DNA of 64,000 nt from Actinomyces naeslundii (GTDB taxonomy: Bacteria > Actinomycetota > Actinomycetes > Actinomycetales > Actinomycetaceae): positions 1-64,000 of the forward strand of contig NZ_MSRR01000004.1 of assembly GCF_001956585.1 (NCBI RefSeq). The letters are read 5' to 3'. Positions 1 to 9,857 of this stretch are shown here, piece by piece. A program made the position numbers and the translations under genes. Position 1 is the stretch's first letter. Every line of letters starts with the position of its first letter. The notes under the pieces are model-generated. The model had not been told where the DNA came from and ran no database searches. It saw nothing but the letters and a program-made list of their open reading frames with translations.

Positions 1-1693
1 CCGTCAGGATCCCACCACGCAGGGTCACGGCTCCCGGGGCAGTCGACGACGCCGAACTACCGTCGATCTGTGTCTGCGCGATGGTGCGGATGGTGCCGAG
101 CTTGGAGTAGCCGACGTTCCCGGGGCAGGTGGTGTAGCCGACATCCCGGTGCCCCAGGATCCGGGGCATCGAGATGGTGGATCCGGCCTGGTAGCGCTCA
201 GTGGTCCACACGTGCAGGCCCGCACGGCCGTTGGCGTCCGCGATGCCGGCACGCTTGAGGAACCATCCGGCCATCCTTCCCACCGAGCTCAGCTGGGCAT
301 CCGAGGGGCTGACGCTGCTGTAGTCACCCATCATGGACAGGCCCATGGTGCCGGTGTTGACGCCACGGGCGTGCGCCCCGACGCTCATCTCACCGGCGGG
401 AGCAGCCACAGAGCCGGAGCGTCCTTCGAAGACGGTGCCGTACTTGTCGATGAGGAAGTTGTAGCCGATGTCGCCCCAGTCGAGGGTGACCGCGTGGTAG
501 TAGTAGATGCCCCGCACGATGGAGGCGGACTGCCCGGCGGAGTAGTTGTTGGTACCGGCAGTGTGGTGGACGACGACGTGGCCGGCGCTCTCGTAGTCGG
601 GGTCCCAGCTCATGTAGGAGGCGTTGGCGCCCCACTCGGCGCGGGTGGTGACCGGCACCGGCAGCCCGTTGGCAGTCGTCCCAGCCGGCACAGCAGCCGG
701 AACTGAGACCGGCACAGTGCTCGGGGACAGACCCGTCGTGGTCGACACCGCAGACGTGGTGAGCGGCGTCGTCAGCTCCGGAGCCGACGGAACAGCCGAC
801 CCACCGATACTCCCCGACGTCCCGGCCCGACCGGTTCCGGGCTGCCAGGCGGCTGCCTCCTCGACGACCGGTGTCGGCGCGGCCTCGGTGGTCGAGACGT
901 CACCCGAGTCCAGGACCTCCTCGCCCTGGGGCTGGGAGGGGACGAGGACGAGCTTGAGCCCAGCGGGCAGGGAGCTCCCGACGACGGAGGCCTGGACGGC
1001 GTCAGCCCCACCGGTGACGAACTCACCGGTGCCGGCGGTCTCACGGTCGTCGCGACCGGAGTCAGCCGCCTCATTGAGGTACCAGGGAGACCAGGTGCCG
1101 TTCTCACGAACGCGCAGGTAGATGCGCACGCCCTCGGGAAGGTCCGCGCCGCCGGCCCAGGTGAAGCCCGCAACGAGGAAGCGGTCGACCTGAAGCGGAT
1201 CAGTCAGGAGGACGGCGTCGGCCTGCGGGTCGGTCGCAGCGGGCAGGACGGAGGGGACCCGGCCGCCGATCGCCAGTGCCGGGAGCGCCGAGACGCCGTT
1301 GCCGCCACCCGAAACACTAGCTCCCTTGGCCGACGGCGTCGACGCCCCCGAACCGTGCGGGGCGTCGTCAGTGGTACCCGCCCCAGCGTCAGGGCGGACG
1401 TCATTACTGGCACCCTTCCCAGCATCAGGCCGGGCGTCATCGAGACCCGACTGGGCGATATCGGTGGCCTGACCGCCGGAGGTAGTCAGGTCGAGGATCT
1501 GCACCGGGGCGGGACTGTCGGCCTGGCCGGCGGAGCCGGCACCATGACCGGAGCTGCTGCCCGAGCCACCAGGATCACCGACCTCAGGTGCGGCAACGGC
1601 CACGGGGACCAGGCCGGACAGAAGGAGCGGGGCCAGAGCGGCCAGCCCGACAGCACGGTAAACGGTGCGGACACGAGGACGAGGGACTTTCAT
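1..1693 (-). CDS. Secreted N-acetylmuramoyl-L-alanine amidase, PGRP/amidase_2 type (3' end beyond window)
   Basis: The frame is open from an ATG at 1693 to the left edge, so at least 564 residues are seen and the C-terminus is missing. Residues 1 to about 33 form a signal peptide (basic start, hydrophobic core, AVAAP cleavage region). A low-complexity Ser/Gly/Ala/Asp linker follows, then a domain around 180-240 with WSPWYLNE, then the amidase domain from about 348. The zinc ligands of this fold are visible: His377 in HHTAG, His515 in GHRDVGYTTCPG and Cys523, with the 8-residue His-to-Cys spacing of T7 lysozyme. It should cleave the amide bond between MurNAc and the stem peptide outside the cell. 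The start is supported by AAAGGAAC just upstream. It is divergent from the RmlB gene. Confidence 0.9.
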   Translation of the reverse strand, partial: MKVPRPRVRTVYRAVGLAALAPLLLSGLVPVAVAAPEVGDPGGSGSSSGHGAGSAGQADSPAPVQILDLTTSGGQATDIAQSGLDDARPDAGKGASNDVRPDAGAGTTDDAPHGSGASTPSAKGASVSGGGNGVSALPALAIGGRVPSVLPAATDPQADAVLLTDPLQVDRFLVAGFTWAGGADLPEGVRIYLRVRENGTWSPWYLNEAADSGRDDRETAGTGEFVTGGADAVQASVVGSSLPAGLKLVLVPSQPQGEEVLDSGDVSTTEAAPTPVVEEAAAWQPGTGRAGTSGSIGGSAVPSAPELTTPLTTSAVSTTTGLSPSTVPVSVPAAVPAGTTANGLPVPVTTRAEWGANASYMSWDPDYESAGHVVVHHTAGTNNYSAGQSASIVRGIYYYHAVTLDWGDIGYNFLIDKYGTVFEGRSGSVAAPAGEMSVGAHARGVNTGTMGLSMMGDYSSVSPSDAQLSSVGRMAGWFLKRAGIADANGRAGLHVWTTERYQAGSTISMPRILGHRDVGYTTCPGNVGYSKLGTIRTIAQTQIDGSSASSTAPGAVTLRGGILT

Positions 1694-3097
<1,404 letters not shown>

Positions 3098-3130
3098 CCG
3101 GGCAGCCTCGTCGCCCGACGGCTCATGATG

Positions 3131-3157
3131 TGTGGGGTCCCTTGCAGGGACCCCGCA
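3131..3157. terminator. Hairpin between convergent genes
   Basis: GGGGTCCC and GGGACCCC form a perfect 8-bp stem around the loop TTGCA, extended by three more pairs including one G-U. There is no T tract. It sits between the ends of rfbB and the minus-strand glycosyltransferase and could serve both. Confidence 0.65.
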
Positions 3158-3208
3158 CTCGTCTCCGACGCCAGCCCCGGAGCGCGGCCCGGATCGTCAG
3201 GCAGGCCT

Positions 3209-4147
3209 CTACGGACGCGAGACGGCCGGGTAGGCGAGGTAGGACAGGCGGGCGGCGTTGGCCCGCGAGTGCCGCAGCCCCGCCTGGATGACCCCTAGCA
3301 TCATCCACAGGAAACCCAGCGTCACCAGTCCAACGCTCAGGAAGAAGGTGGGGAAGCGGGGAACGTTGCCGAACTCCAGGAAGTGCCCGACGACCGGGAC
3401 GCCCAGGACGAAGGCGACGACCCAGGTGAGGAACCCCAGGGTGCCGTAGAAGAGGATAGGGCGCTCATCGCGCACAAGACGAGCAATGAGCCCCAGGATC
3501 TTGAATCCATCGGAGAAGGTGTTGAGCTTGGACTCCGTGCCGGCGGCGCGCTCCTTGAAGCCGACCGGCACCTCGACCTGGGGCACGCGAAGGGTGGCGG
3601 CATGAACCGTCAGCTCGGTCTCGATCTCGAACTCCCGGCTCATGGCGGGGAAGGACTTGACGAACCGGCGCGAGAAGACGCGGTAGCCGGAGAGCATATC
3701 GGTGACGTGGGTCCCGAAGACCCGGGACGTCAGGCGGTTGAAGGCCTTGTTACCGGCCTCGTGGCCGGGGCGGTAGGAGCTCTTCTCCTGCACGTCACGG
3801 CGAACGCCCAGGACATGGTCGTAGGGCCCCTCCAGGAGGGCCGCGATCATGTCGGGCAGGGCGGCGGCGTCATAGGTGTCATCGCCGTCGATCATGACGT
3901 AGATATCGGCCTCGACATCGGCGAAGGCCCGACGGACCACGTTGCCCTTGCCCTTGCGCTCCTCACGGCGAACGATGGCACCGGCGGCGGCCGCGACCTC
4001 GGCGGTGCGGTCGGTTGAGCAGTTGTCATAGACGAAGACGCGCATCGTGGGAACGGCCGCCAGGAGGTCGGCGACGACCTTTGCGATCGCGCCCTCCTCG
4101 TTGTGGCACGGGACGATCGCTGCGATATCGAGCTTGGAGAGATCCAC
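3209..4147 (-). CDS. GT2 glycosyltransferase with C-terminal membrane segments (polyprenyl-phosphate sugar synthase-like)
   Basis: The 312-residue product begins with a GT-A fold: IVPCHNEEGAI at residues 11-21, DNCSTD for nucleotide binding and DGDDTYD as the metal-binding DXD region. The organisation (GT2 domain to about residue 225, then two hydrophobic segments near 232-255 and 268-295) matches DPM1/GtrB-like enzymes that load a sugar onto undecaprenyl phosphate. It should act at the inner face of the membrane and feed a GT-C enzyme. The start codon is GTG. The gene is convergent with rfbB and divergent from the membrane protein at 4278. The sugar cannot be read from sequence. Confidence 0.85.
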   Translation of the reverse strand: MDLSKLDIAAIVPCHNEEGAIAKVVADLLAAVPTMRVFVYDNCSTDRTAEVAAAAGAIVRREERKGKGNVVRRAFADVEADIYVMIDGDDTYDAAALPDMIAALLEGPYDHVLGVRRDVQEKSSYRPGHEAGNKAFNRLTSRVFGTHVTDMLSGYRVFSRRFVKSFPAMSREFEIETELTVHAATLRVPQVEVPVGFKERAAGTESKLNTFSDGFKILGLIARLVRDERPILFYGTLGFLTWVVAFVLGVPVVGHFLEFGNVPRFPTFFLSVGLVTLGFLWMMLGVIQAGLRHSRANAARLSYLAYPAVSRP

Positions 4148-4277
4148 CTGGTTCCAATCAGGACGAGTGCTGAGTAGGGGCTATTCTAGCGGCACCCGCT
4201 GCGAGCCCGGCGATCGTGTGAATGATGCCGGCGCTGAGGCGCTTTCCCATGTGCCCCCGGACTGGAGATCAACGCCC

Positions 4278-6038
4278 GTGCCACTGTGCCTACCGCCCCT
4301 GTTTCGCTCCGCCTCCCGATCCGACCGGTCCGAGGACCTGAAGGAGGGGGGAAACCGTCGTCTGCGGCGTCGGGCAGCGGCCTCGGCTCTCTTCGCGACG
4401 GCCTTCACAGCGGTGGACGCCGCCTCACAAGTGGTGGGGCGGGTACAACGGGCCACCGGCCTGCTCCAGGAGGGCTCCCTCAACCCGGTGCGTCTCCTGG
4501 TGGCGCTGGTTCTCAGCGGCGCCGCGTGCTGGGGGCTCCTGGCGCTGGTGGATCTGGCCGCGCGGCGCAGGGGCCGCGATTCGCAGGAGGCCGGCGCGCA
4601 GCCCGGGGCGGGGTGGAGGGACCGTCGTCGGCTGGCACTGCTGGCGTTCCTGATTCCGCTGATCTGTTGGTCCCTCCTGTACGCACACCTGTGGCCGATG
4701 GCCTCGATGAACGACACGGCCTGGATCCTGAGGGATCCGATCGGGGCGGGGGCCCAGCACCCGATCACCTACGGGCTTTCGATCGGGGTCCTGTTCCGTC
4801 TGGGACGCCTGGTCGGGGGCGACCTGACCGGTGTCGTGCTGCTGTCGGTGGGGCAGATGCTGCTGTGGGCGGCCTGCGTGAGTGGCGTCGCGGTCTTCCT
4901 GGATCGCAAGGGAGCCTCGCACCGAGTGACCGGGCTTCTCATCGCCTACTGCGCGCTCATGCCGCTGGTGGCCGACTACTCCTTCGCCGTGGTCAAGGAC
5001 GCGGCCTTCTCCCTGTTCACCACCCTGCTCATCCCGGTGCTGCTGGTGGTGCGCGCCAGCGCCGGGCAGGTGCTGCTGAGCAGGCGCGGCATCGCGGTGG
5101 TGGTGGCGGCACCGGCGGGGTTCGCACTCATGCGCAACAACGCCCTGCCGGTGGTTCTGGTGATCCTGGCGCTGATAGTGTGGTGGTCGCGAGCGCACCT
5201 GCGCCGAGCGCTGGTGGTCAGCGCCGTCACCCTGGTCATCATCGTCGTTCCCACGGCTGCGACGGCACAGTCCCAGCACGCCAAGGAGGCCCTGGGGATC
5301 CCACTGCAGATGATCGGCTACACACTGGTCCACGATGCCGACTGCCTGCCACCGGCAAGCCGGCAGGTCTTCGACAACGTCCTGGAGCCCGAGGTCTGGA
5401 AGCAGGTCTACCGACCCGCCAGCGTCGACCCGACCAAGGACTCTCCGACCTTCAACAACACCTACCTCGACACGCACCGCGGCCAGTTCCTCTCCGCGTG
5501 GGGGCGGGCCCTGGTGGCGTGCCCCCGTCCCTTCGTCACAGGATTCCTCGTGCATACCGCCAACCTGTGGCGCTTCGACGCCGACCCGATCAGCACCGAT
5601 GGTCAGTCCCGCTTCATCTCGGCGGTCTCGAACTACCCGGCCGGCCGGGACCAGCTGATTCGGGACTACGCCAACGCCGGCGTCGTCAACCACTCGCTCC
5701 TGCCGCAGCCGGTGCAGCCGGTGGCAGGCACCGCCGTGCGGGTCATGGAGGCCACGCCGGGTCCAGGAACCTGGATGTGGGTGATGGCACTGAGCGTGGT
5801 CGGGTTCATCTACGCCGGGCGGCGAGAGTGGGTGGCGATTTACGCACCCGTGATCCTGCTGTGGGCGACGCTCCTGATCGCGGCGCCCACCGTCACACCG
5901 TTCCGCTACATGGTGCCCGTCATCATGGTGGTGCCGATCGGCCTCGCCGTCCTGCTGGGCACCGACCGAGCCACCTGGGAGCCGGCACGGTTGAACAGTG
6001 CGCGTTCCCGCAAGAGTCCCAGTCCTGAATCCGTGTGA
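4278..6038 (+). CDS. Polytopic membrane protein, GT-C/DUF6020-like
   Basis: A protein of about 586 residues with roughly ten or more hydrophobic segments and a large polar loop in the C-terminal half. I recall similar proteins as the DUF6020 family; this was not searched. A charged juxtamembrane part is followed by LLAFLIPLICWSLLYAHLW and a motif-rich loop (SMNDTAWIL), a layout common in GT-C-like enzymes that use lipid-linked sugars outside the membrane. The start is uncertain: GTG 4278 has GGAG ten bases upstream, while the open frame extends back to 4047, overlapping the divergent glycosyltransferase, which is unlikely. A small monooxygenase-like gene follows after ten bases. Confidence 0.7.
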   Translation: MPLCLPPLFRSASRSDRSEDLKEGGNRRLRRRAAASALFATAFTAVDAASQVVGRVQRATGLLQEGSLNPVRLLVALVLSGAACWGLLALVDLAARRRGRDSQEAGAQPGAGWRDRRRLALLAFLIPLICWSLLYAHLWPMASMNDTAWILRDPIGAGAQHPITYGLSIGVLFRLGRLVGGDLTGVVLLSVGQMLLWAACVSGVAVFLDRKGASHRVTGLLIAYCALMPLVADYSFAVVKDAAFSLFTTLLIPVLLVVRASAGQVLLSRRGIAVVVAAPAGFALMRNNALPVVLVILALIVWWSRAHLRRALVVSAVTLVIIVVPTAATAQSQHAKEALGIPLQMIGYTLVHDADCLPPASRQVFDNVLEPEVWKQVYRPASVDPTKDSPTFNNTYLDTHRGQFLSAWGRALVACPRPFVTGFLVHTANLWRFDADPISTDGQSRFISAVSNYPAGRDQLIRDYANAGVVNHSLLPQPVQPVAGTAVRVMEATPGPGTWMWVMALSVVGFIYAGRREWVAIYAPVILLWATLLIAAPTVTPFRYMVPVIMVVPIGLAVLLGTDRATWEPARLNSARSRKSPSPESV

Positions 6039-6048
6039 GGAGAACCCC

Positions 6049-6333
6049 GTGATCCGTATCATCGCCACGTTCCGTGTCCGTTCCGACGCCGTCAAGGAGT
6101 TCCGCGCACTTGCCGGCGAGCTCGTGGAGGGCTCACGGGCCGAGGACGGCAATCTCGCCTACGACCTGTGCGTGGCCAGGGACGACGCCGCCTCTTTCGT
6201 CGTGCTCGAGACCTGGCGCGACGACGCCGCGATCGAGGCCCACAACGCCTCAGCGCACTTCACCACCCTCGTGCCTCGGATGGTCGACCTCTGCGCCGAG
6301 CCGGCGTCAGTGGTCCAGTACACCGAGGCCTGA
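6049..6333 (+). CDS. Antibiotic biosynthesis monooxygenase (ABM/YgiN)-domain protein
   Basis: The 94-residue product has the ferredoxin-like ABM pattern: IRIIATFRVR at the start, a central VVLETWRDDAAIEAHNAS and a terminal strand VVQYTEA. Such proteins act as small dimers, often as quinol or heme-related monooxygenases, but many have no assigned substrate. GTG 6049 is chosen because GAGGAG lies eight bases upstream; the gene begins ten bases after the preceding stop and is probably co-transcribed. Its link to glycan synthesis is unclear. Confidence 0.85.
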   Translation: MIRIIATFRVRSDAVKEFRALAGELVEGSRAEDGNLAYDLCVARDDAASFVVLETWRDDAAIEAHNASAHFTTLVPRMVDLCAEPASVVQYTEA

Positions 6334-6353
6334 ACGCAGAACGCCTGGGCCCG

Positions 6354-8420
6354 TCAGTCGCAGGCGGTGATGCGCCACAAGGAGGCGCTGCCCTCGGAGT
6401 CGACGAGCTCGAGCCCCTCGCTGGGAACCTGGGTCAGACGCGAGTCCCAACGCAGGGGGGCGGCACCTGTCACGGAGCCGGAGGCCGTGGCGCCCGAGCT
6501 GCTGTAGAAGTAGCGCACGCCCAGCCGGTTGAGGAGTGTGCAGGTCTGGGAGCCCTTCTGCCCCAGGGTGGGCCAGGCAGAGGCGAGGGCGGCCCCCGGG
6601 GTTCCCGGTGCAGTCTTGTCACGCGTCGGGTAGACGACGTGGAGACCGCCCAGGGACCACAGGTGGGCGGCCCCTCTCGATGGCGCTCCGAGGACGACCG
6701 CGTCGTCGGGCAGCTCGCTCCGCGAGCGCCGAATGAGCGCGATGGAGTCCTTGGTCAGCAGGGTCCCGTACTGGATGCGCTGCGGGTCGTAGACGGAGGC
6801 GGCGAGGTTGCGCTCCAGGGGGGTCCTCGCCGCCACCGGCAGGAGCACGAGCGCTACCAGCATGGCGGCCACCGCCCGCTCCGGCCGCACCACGCCGACC
6901 CGTGAGGCCGCCCGGTGCAGCACCTCCCACAGTCGTCGTCCGGGCTTCCCGGCACCTGCCTGCACCAGGAGGACGAACGCAGGCAGGATGGCGAGCGGGA
7001 GGATCCGGGCCTTCTGGAGGTACCAGGGAGCTCCGAGCTGACGGCCGGCCCACTGGGGTCCTCCCACCAGGACCAGGAGGAGCAGCGCCAGCAGCCACAT
7101 GATGAGCCAAGGGCGCTGATCTCGCCGCGAGCGTGCCGACCATGCGGCTGCCAGGGTGAGCAGGCCGATCACGATGCCGATGGGCACGGTGGCCCCCGGG
7201 ACCGCCCCGTACATCGGCAGGTCGATGATCGCCTGCCCCAGGGTTGCCACGGCACCGGCCACTCCCCCGGCAGGACGCCGGTAGCCCAGGACGGAGGCCA
7301 GGGAGCCGCGCATGAACCAGGTCCCCGCAGCCAGGACCAGCATGGCGGCGACCGCCACCGCTGCAAGGAGGGCTCGACCGCCCCGTCTGGTGGCGCTGCG
7401 ACGCCACAGGGAGACGACGGCATCGGCCAGGAAGGGCGGGGTCAGGACGGCGAGGTTGAACAGGCCGGTGCCGTGCGCGGCCACCACGCCGCCGGCCGCG
7501 GCCAGGGCGAGGAGGACCAGCACCAGGCGGAGGCGCCGTGAGGCGGTTCCCCGACGCAGCAGGTCGTAGAGCACGAGGACGCCGGGAAGCCCCAGAACGC
7601 TCAGGGCGTAGGGCCACACTGCCAGGGACGTCATAGGAAGCAGCGGAAACCCCACCACTGCAGCACTGAGCGCGAGCACCGCAGCGACCGCGCAGGTCTG
7701 CTGTCGCCGGCGGGCTCCTTCCGCCTCCGGCTCCCAGGGGGTGTCAAGCCCGGCCGCTCGGGCGAGCAGCCCCAGCAGGCTCAGCGGCCAGGCCACCGCG
7801 GTCAGGGCCAGGACCCCCGCGGTGCTGACCGGGACCGGACCGCCCGGCGCCAGAGCCAGAGCCCCGTGCCAGACGGTGGGGTAGTAGACGGCGCGACCGG
7901 AGTAGAGGGCGGAGAGTCCCCCCAGCATTGAGGCGTTGCCCCCCTCGCGGATGGCCGCCACCGCGTTGAGGTGGAAGGTGGCGTCGAAGGCCTGGGCGGG
8001 GTAGGCGGGTCCGGGAAGGACGGACAGAATCGCCCCTGCCGGCACGACGACGGCCACGATCAGACCACCGGCCAGGATCGTCCGCTCGGCCCAGCCCTGC
8101 GGCGCCGTTCGTCGCGCACGCTCCGGCGGTGAGCCGGCGATCAGGCGCGCCATCAGTGCCGAGACGGCCGTCAGGGCAGCGATGACCGCCCACCCCCAGG
8201 GGCGCCAGGGCAGCGCAAGGGCGTGGGCGAGAATCTCCGCCGCCCCGATGTTCGCCGAGCCGAGCGCGGGTGCCACAGCCAGCGACGGCAGCGCTCCCAG
8301 GTGCGCCGAGCGCCCCACGATCCAGCCGGGCACCAGCAGCAGACCGGCCACGACGAGCGTGGCAGCCGCCAGGGTCCAGCCGGAGTCGCCGACCATCCCC
8401 GCTGCCGCGCTCGCGCTCAT
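6354..8420 (-). CDS. Large polytopic membrane protein, DUF6541-like (GT-C/polymerase candidate)
   Basis: The 688-residue product has more than a dozen hydrophobic segments up to about residue 530, then an extracytoplasmic C-terminal domain. It is a paralogue of the protein at 11816-13924: both carry a conserved DDAVV(L/I)G element, a Y-F-Y element and end in GSASLWRI followed by a cysteine. I recall this as DUF6541, found in actinobacterial glycan clusters; not searched. It starts 30 bases after the nucleotide-sugar dehydrogenase stop, so the two are likely one operon. A role as a GT-C glycosyltransferase or polymerase is inferred from topology and context. Confidence 0.75.
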   Translation of the reverse strand: MSASAAAGMVGDSGWTLAAATLVVAGLLLVPGWIVGRSAHLGALPSLAVAPALGSANIGAAEILAHALALPWRPWGWAVIAALTAVSALMARLIAGSPPERARRTAPQGWAERTILAGGLIVAVVVPAGAILSVLPGPAYPAQAFDATFHLNAVAAIREGGNASMLGGLSALYSGRAVYYPTVWHGALALAPGGPVPVSTAGVLALTAVAWPLSLLGLLARAAGLDTPWEPEAEGARRRQQTCAVAAVLALSAAVVGFPLLPMTSLAVWPYALSVLGLPGVLVLYDLLRRGTASRRLRLVLVLLALAAAGGVVAAHGTGLFNLAVLTPPFLADAVVSLWRRSATRRGGRALLAAVAVAAMLVLAAGTWFMRGSLASVLGYRRPAGGVAGAVATLGQAIIDLPMYGAVPGATVPIGIVIGLLTLAAAWSARSRRDQRPWLIMWLLALLLLVLVGGPQWAGRQLGAPWYLQKARILPLAILPAFVLLVQAGAGKPGRRLWEVLHRAASRVGVVRPERAVAAMLVALVLLPVAARTPLERNLAASVYDPQRIQYGTLLTKDSIALIRRSRSELPDDAVVLGAPSRGAAHLWSLGGLHVVYPTRDKTAPGTPGAALASAWPTLGQKGSQTCTLLNRLGVRYFYSSSGATASGSVTGAAPLRWDSRLTQVPSEGLELVDSEGSASLWRITACD

Positions 8421-8450
8421 CCCTGCTGCCGACCTCGGGGCGCCCCTGGG

Positions 8451-9755
8451 CTACTCGCCTCCGCCGATGGTCAGGCGGGGCACACCGGTCCACTTGGCGG
8501 CGTCGGTGGCGCGGCGTCCGTCCAGGAGGAGGCGCAGCCCGGGCAGGTCGGCAGCGGTGAGCTCGCGGTACTCGGGGTGGTCGGCCTGGACGATGGCGAC
8601 GTCGACCTGCTCCCCCAGGTGGTAGGGGTCCCAGCCGAAGCCGGCCAGCTCGTCGTCGGTGTACATGGGGTCGTGGACGAGGACCTCGGCACCGGCCTCG
8701 CGCAGGGCCTCAACCGTGGGGAAGACGCCGGAGAAGGCGGTCTCCTTGACCTTGCCACGGTAGGAGGCGCCCAGCACGACGACGCGCAGGCCCTTCAGCG
8801 AGCCGAGGACCTCAGTGGCCCGCCCCACCACGTAGGCGGGCATGGTGGCGTTGAAGGTACGGGCGGTGCGCACCACCGAGGCGTCGGGGTCGGTGGACAG
8901 GTACAGGCGCGGGTAGACCGGGATGCAGTGACCGCCCACCGCGATGCCGGGGCGGTGGATGTGGGAGTAGGGCTGGGAGTTGCAGGCCTCGATGACGCGC
9001 TCGATGTCGAAGCCGGCCTTGTCCGCGTAGACGGCGAACTGGTTGGCCAGGCCGATATTGACATCGCGATAGGTGGTCTCGGCGAGCTTGGCCATCTCTG
9101 CCGCCTCGGCGGTGCCCATGTCCCACACGCCGTTGGGGCGGGGCAGGTCGTCGCGCTCGTCGAAGTCGAGGACGGACTCGTAGAAGGCGATGCCGGCCTG
9201 GGTACCGGCCTCGTCCAGGCCGCCCACGAGCTTGGGGTAGCGGCGCAGGTCGGCGAAGACGCGACCGGTGAGGACCCGCTCGGGGCTGAAGACGAGGTGG
9301 AAGTCGGTGCCCTCCTTCAAGCCGCTGATCTCCTCGATCATGGGCTTGAAGCGGCCCCGCAGGGTACCCACGGGCAGGGTGGTCTCGTAGGAGATGAGGG
9401 TGTTCGGGGTCAGGTGGGCGGCCAGGGAGCGGGTGGCGTCATCCATCCAGGCGAAGTCCGGCTCCCAGGTGGCGTCGTCGACGAACAGCGGCACGACCAG
9501 CACGATCGCGTCGGCGTCGGGGATCGCCTCGGCGTAGTCGGTGGTGGCTCGTAGGGCGCCGTTACCGGTGGCGGGACTCAGCGCGGCGAGCTTCTCGGCC
9601 AGGTGGGCCTCGCCGGGGAAGGGCTCGGTCCCGGCGTTGACGGCCTCGACGACGGCGGGGTTGACGTCGACCCCAATGACCTCATGGCCCTTGTCTGCGT
9701 ACTGGACGGCCAGAGGCAGTCCGATCTTGCCCAGGGCGACGACGGCGATGCGCAT
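8451..9755 (-). CDS. Nucleotide-sugar 6-dehydrogenase (WbpA/WecC/UDP-glucose dehydrogenase family)
   Basis: The 434-residue product should oxidise the C6 hydroxyl of a UDP-N-acetylhexosamine to a uronic acid in two NAD-dependent steps. The N-terminal Rossmann motif reads VALGKIGLP, with Lys where most members have Tyr. The middle domain has the AKLAETTYRDVNIGLAN helix, and the catalytic cysteine is Cys277 in GGHCIPVYP. The C-terminal domain begins near LKGLRVVVLGASYRG. ATG 9755 is chosen because GGAAGGA precedes it and MRIAVV is the normal beginning. With the WbpB/E/D-like genes at 21678-24539 and the epimerase at 16814 it completes a di-N-acetylated uronic acid route; UDP-ManNAc oxidation is the alternative. 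Confidence 0.9.
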   Translation of the reverse strand: MRIAVVALGKIGLPLAVQYADKGHEVIGVDVNPAVVEAVNAGTEPFPGEAHLAEKLAALSPATGNGALRATTDYAEAIPDADAIVLVVPLFVDDATWEPDFAWMDDATRSLAAHLTPNTLISYETTLPVGTLRGRFKPMIEEISGLKEGTDFHLVFSPERVLTGRVFADLRRYPKLVGGLDEAGTQAGIAFYESVLDFDERDDLPRPNGVWDMGTAEAAEMAKLAETTYRDVNIGLANQFAVYADKAGFDIERVIEACNSQPYSHIHRPGIAVGGHCIPVYPRLYLSTDPDASVVRTARTFNATMPAYVVGRATEVLGSLKGLRVVVLGASYRGKVKETAFSGVFPTVEALREAGAEVLVHDPMYTDDELAGFGWDPYHLGEQVDVAIVQADHPEYRELTAADLPGLRLLLDGRRATDAAKWTGVPRLTIGGGE

Positions 9756-9845
9756 GCGGGTTGGTCCTTCCGACGGGTCAGGCTGAGACTCAGGTTGATG
9801 CTCAGATGGCGGCTCGGTGAGCAGCCCTCCGTATGATACGGCGCT

Positions 9846-9851
9846 TACCAT
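9846..9851 (+). promoter_or_regulatory. Putative -10 TACCAT for leaderless start at 9858
   Basis: TACCAT lies six bases before ATG 9858. A second candidate, TATGAT at 9832-9837, is better matched but would leave a 14-base leader. Confidence 0.35.
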
Positions 9852-9857
9852 GACCAC

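Noticed and set aside
8223-9554. Plus-strand frame opposite the nucleotide-sugar dehydrogenase
   Set aside because: It is Gly/Val-rich antisense reading with no domain; the minus strand encodes a clear dehydrogenase.
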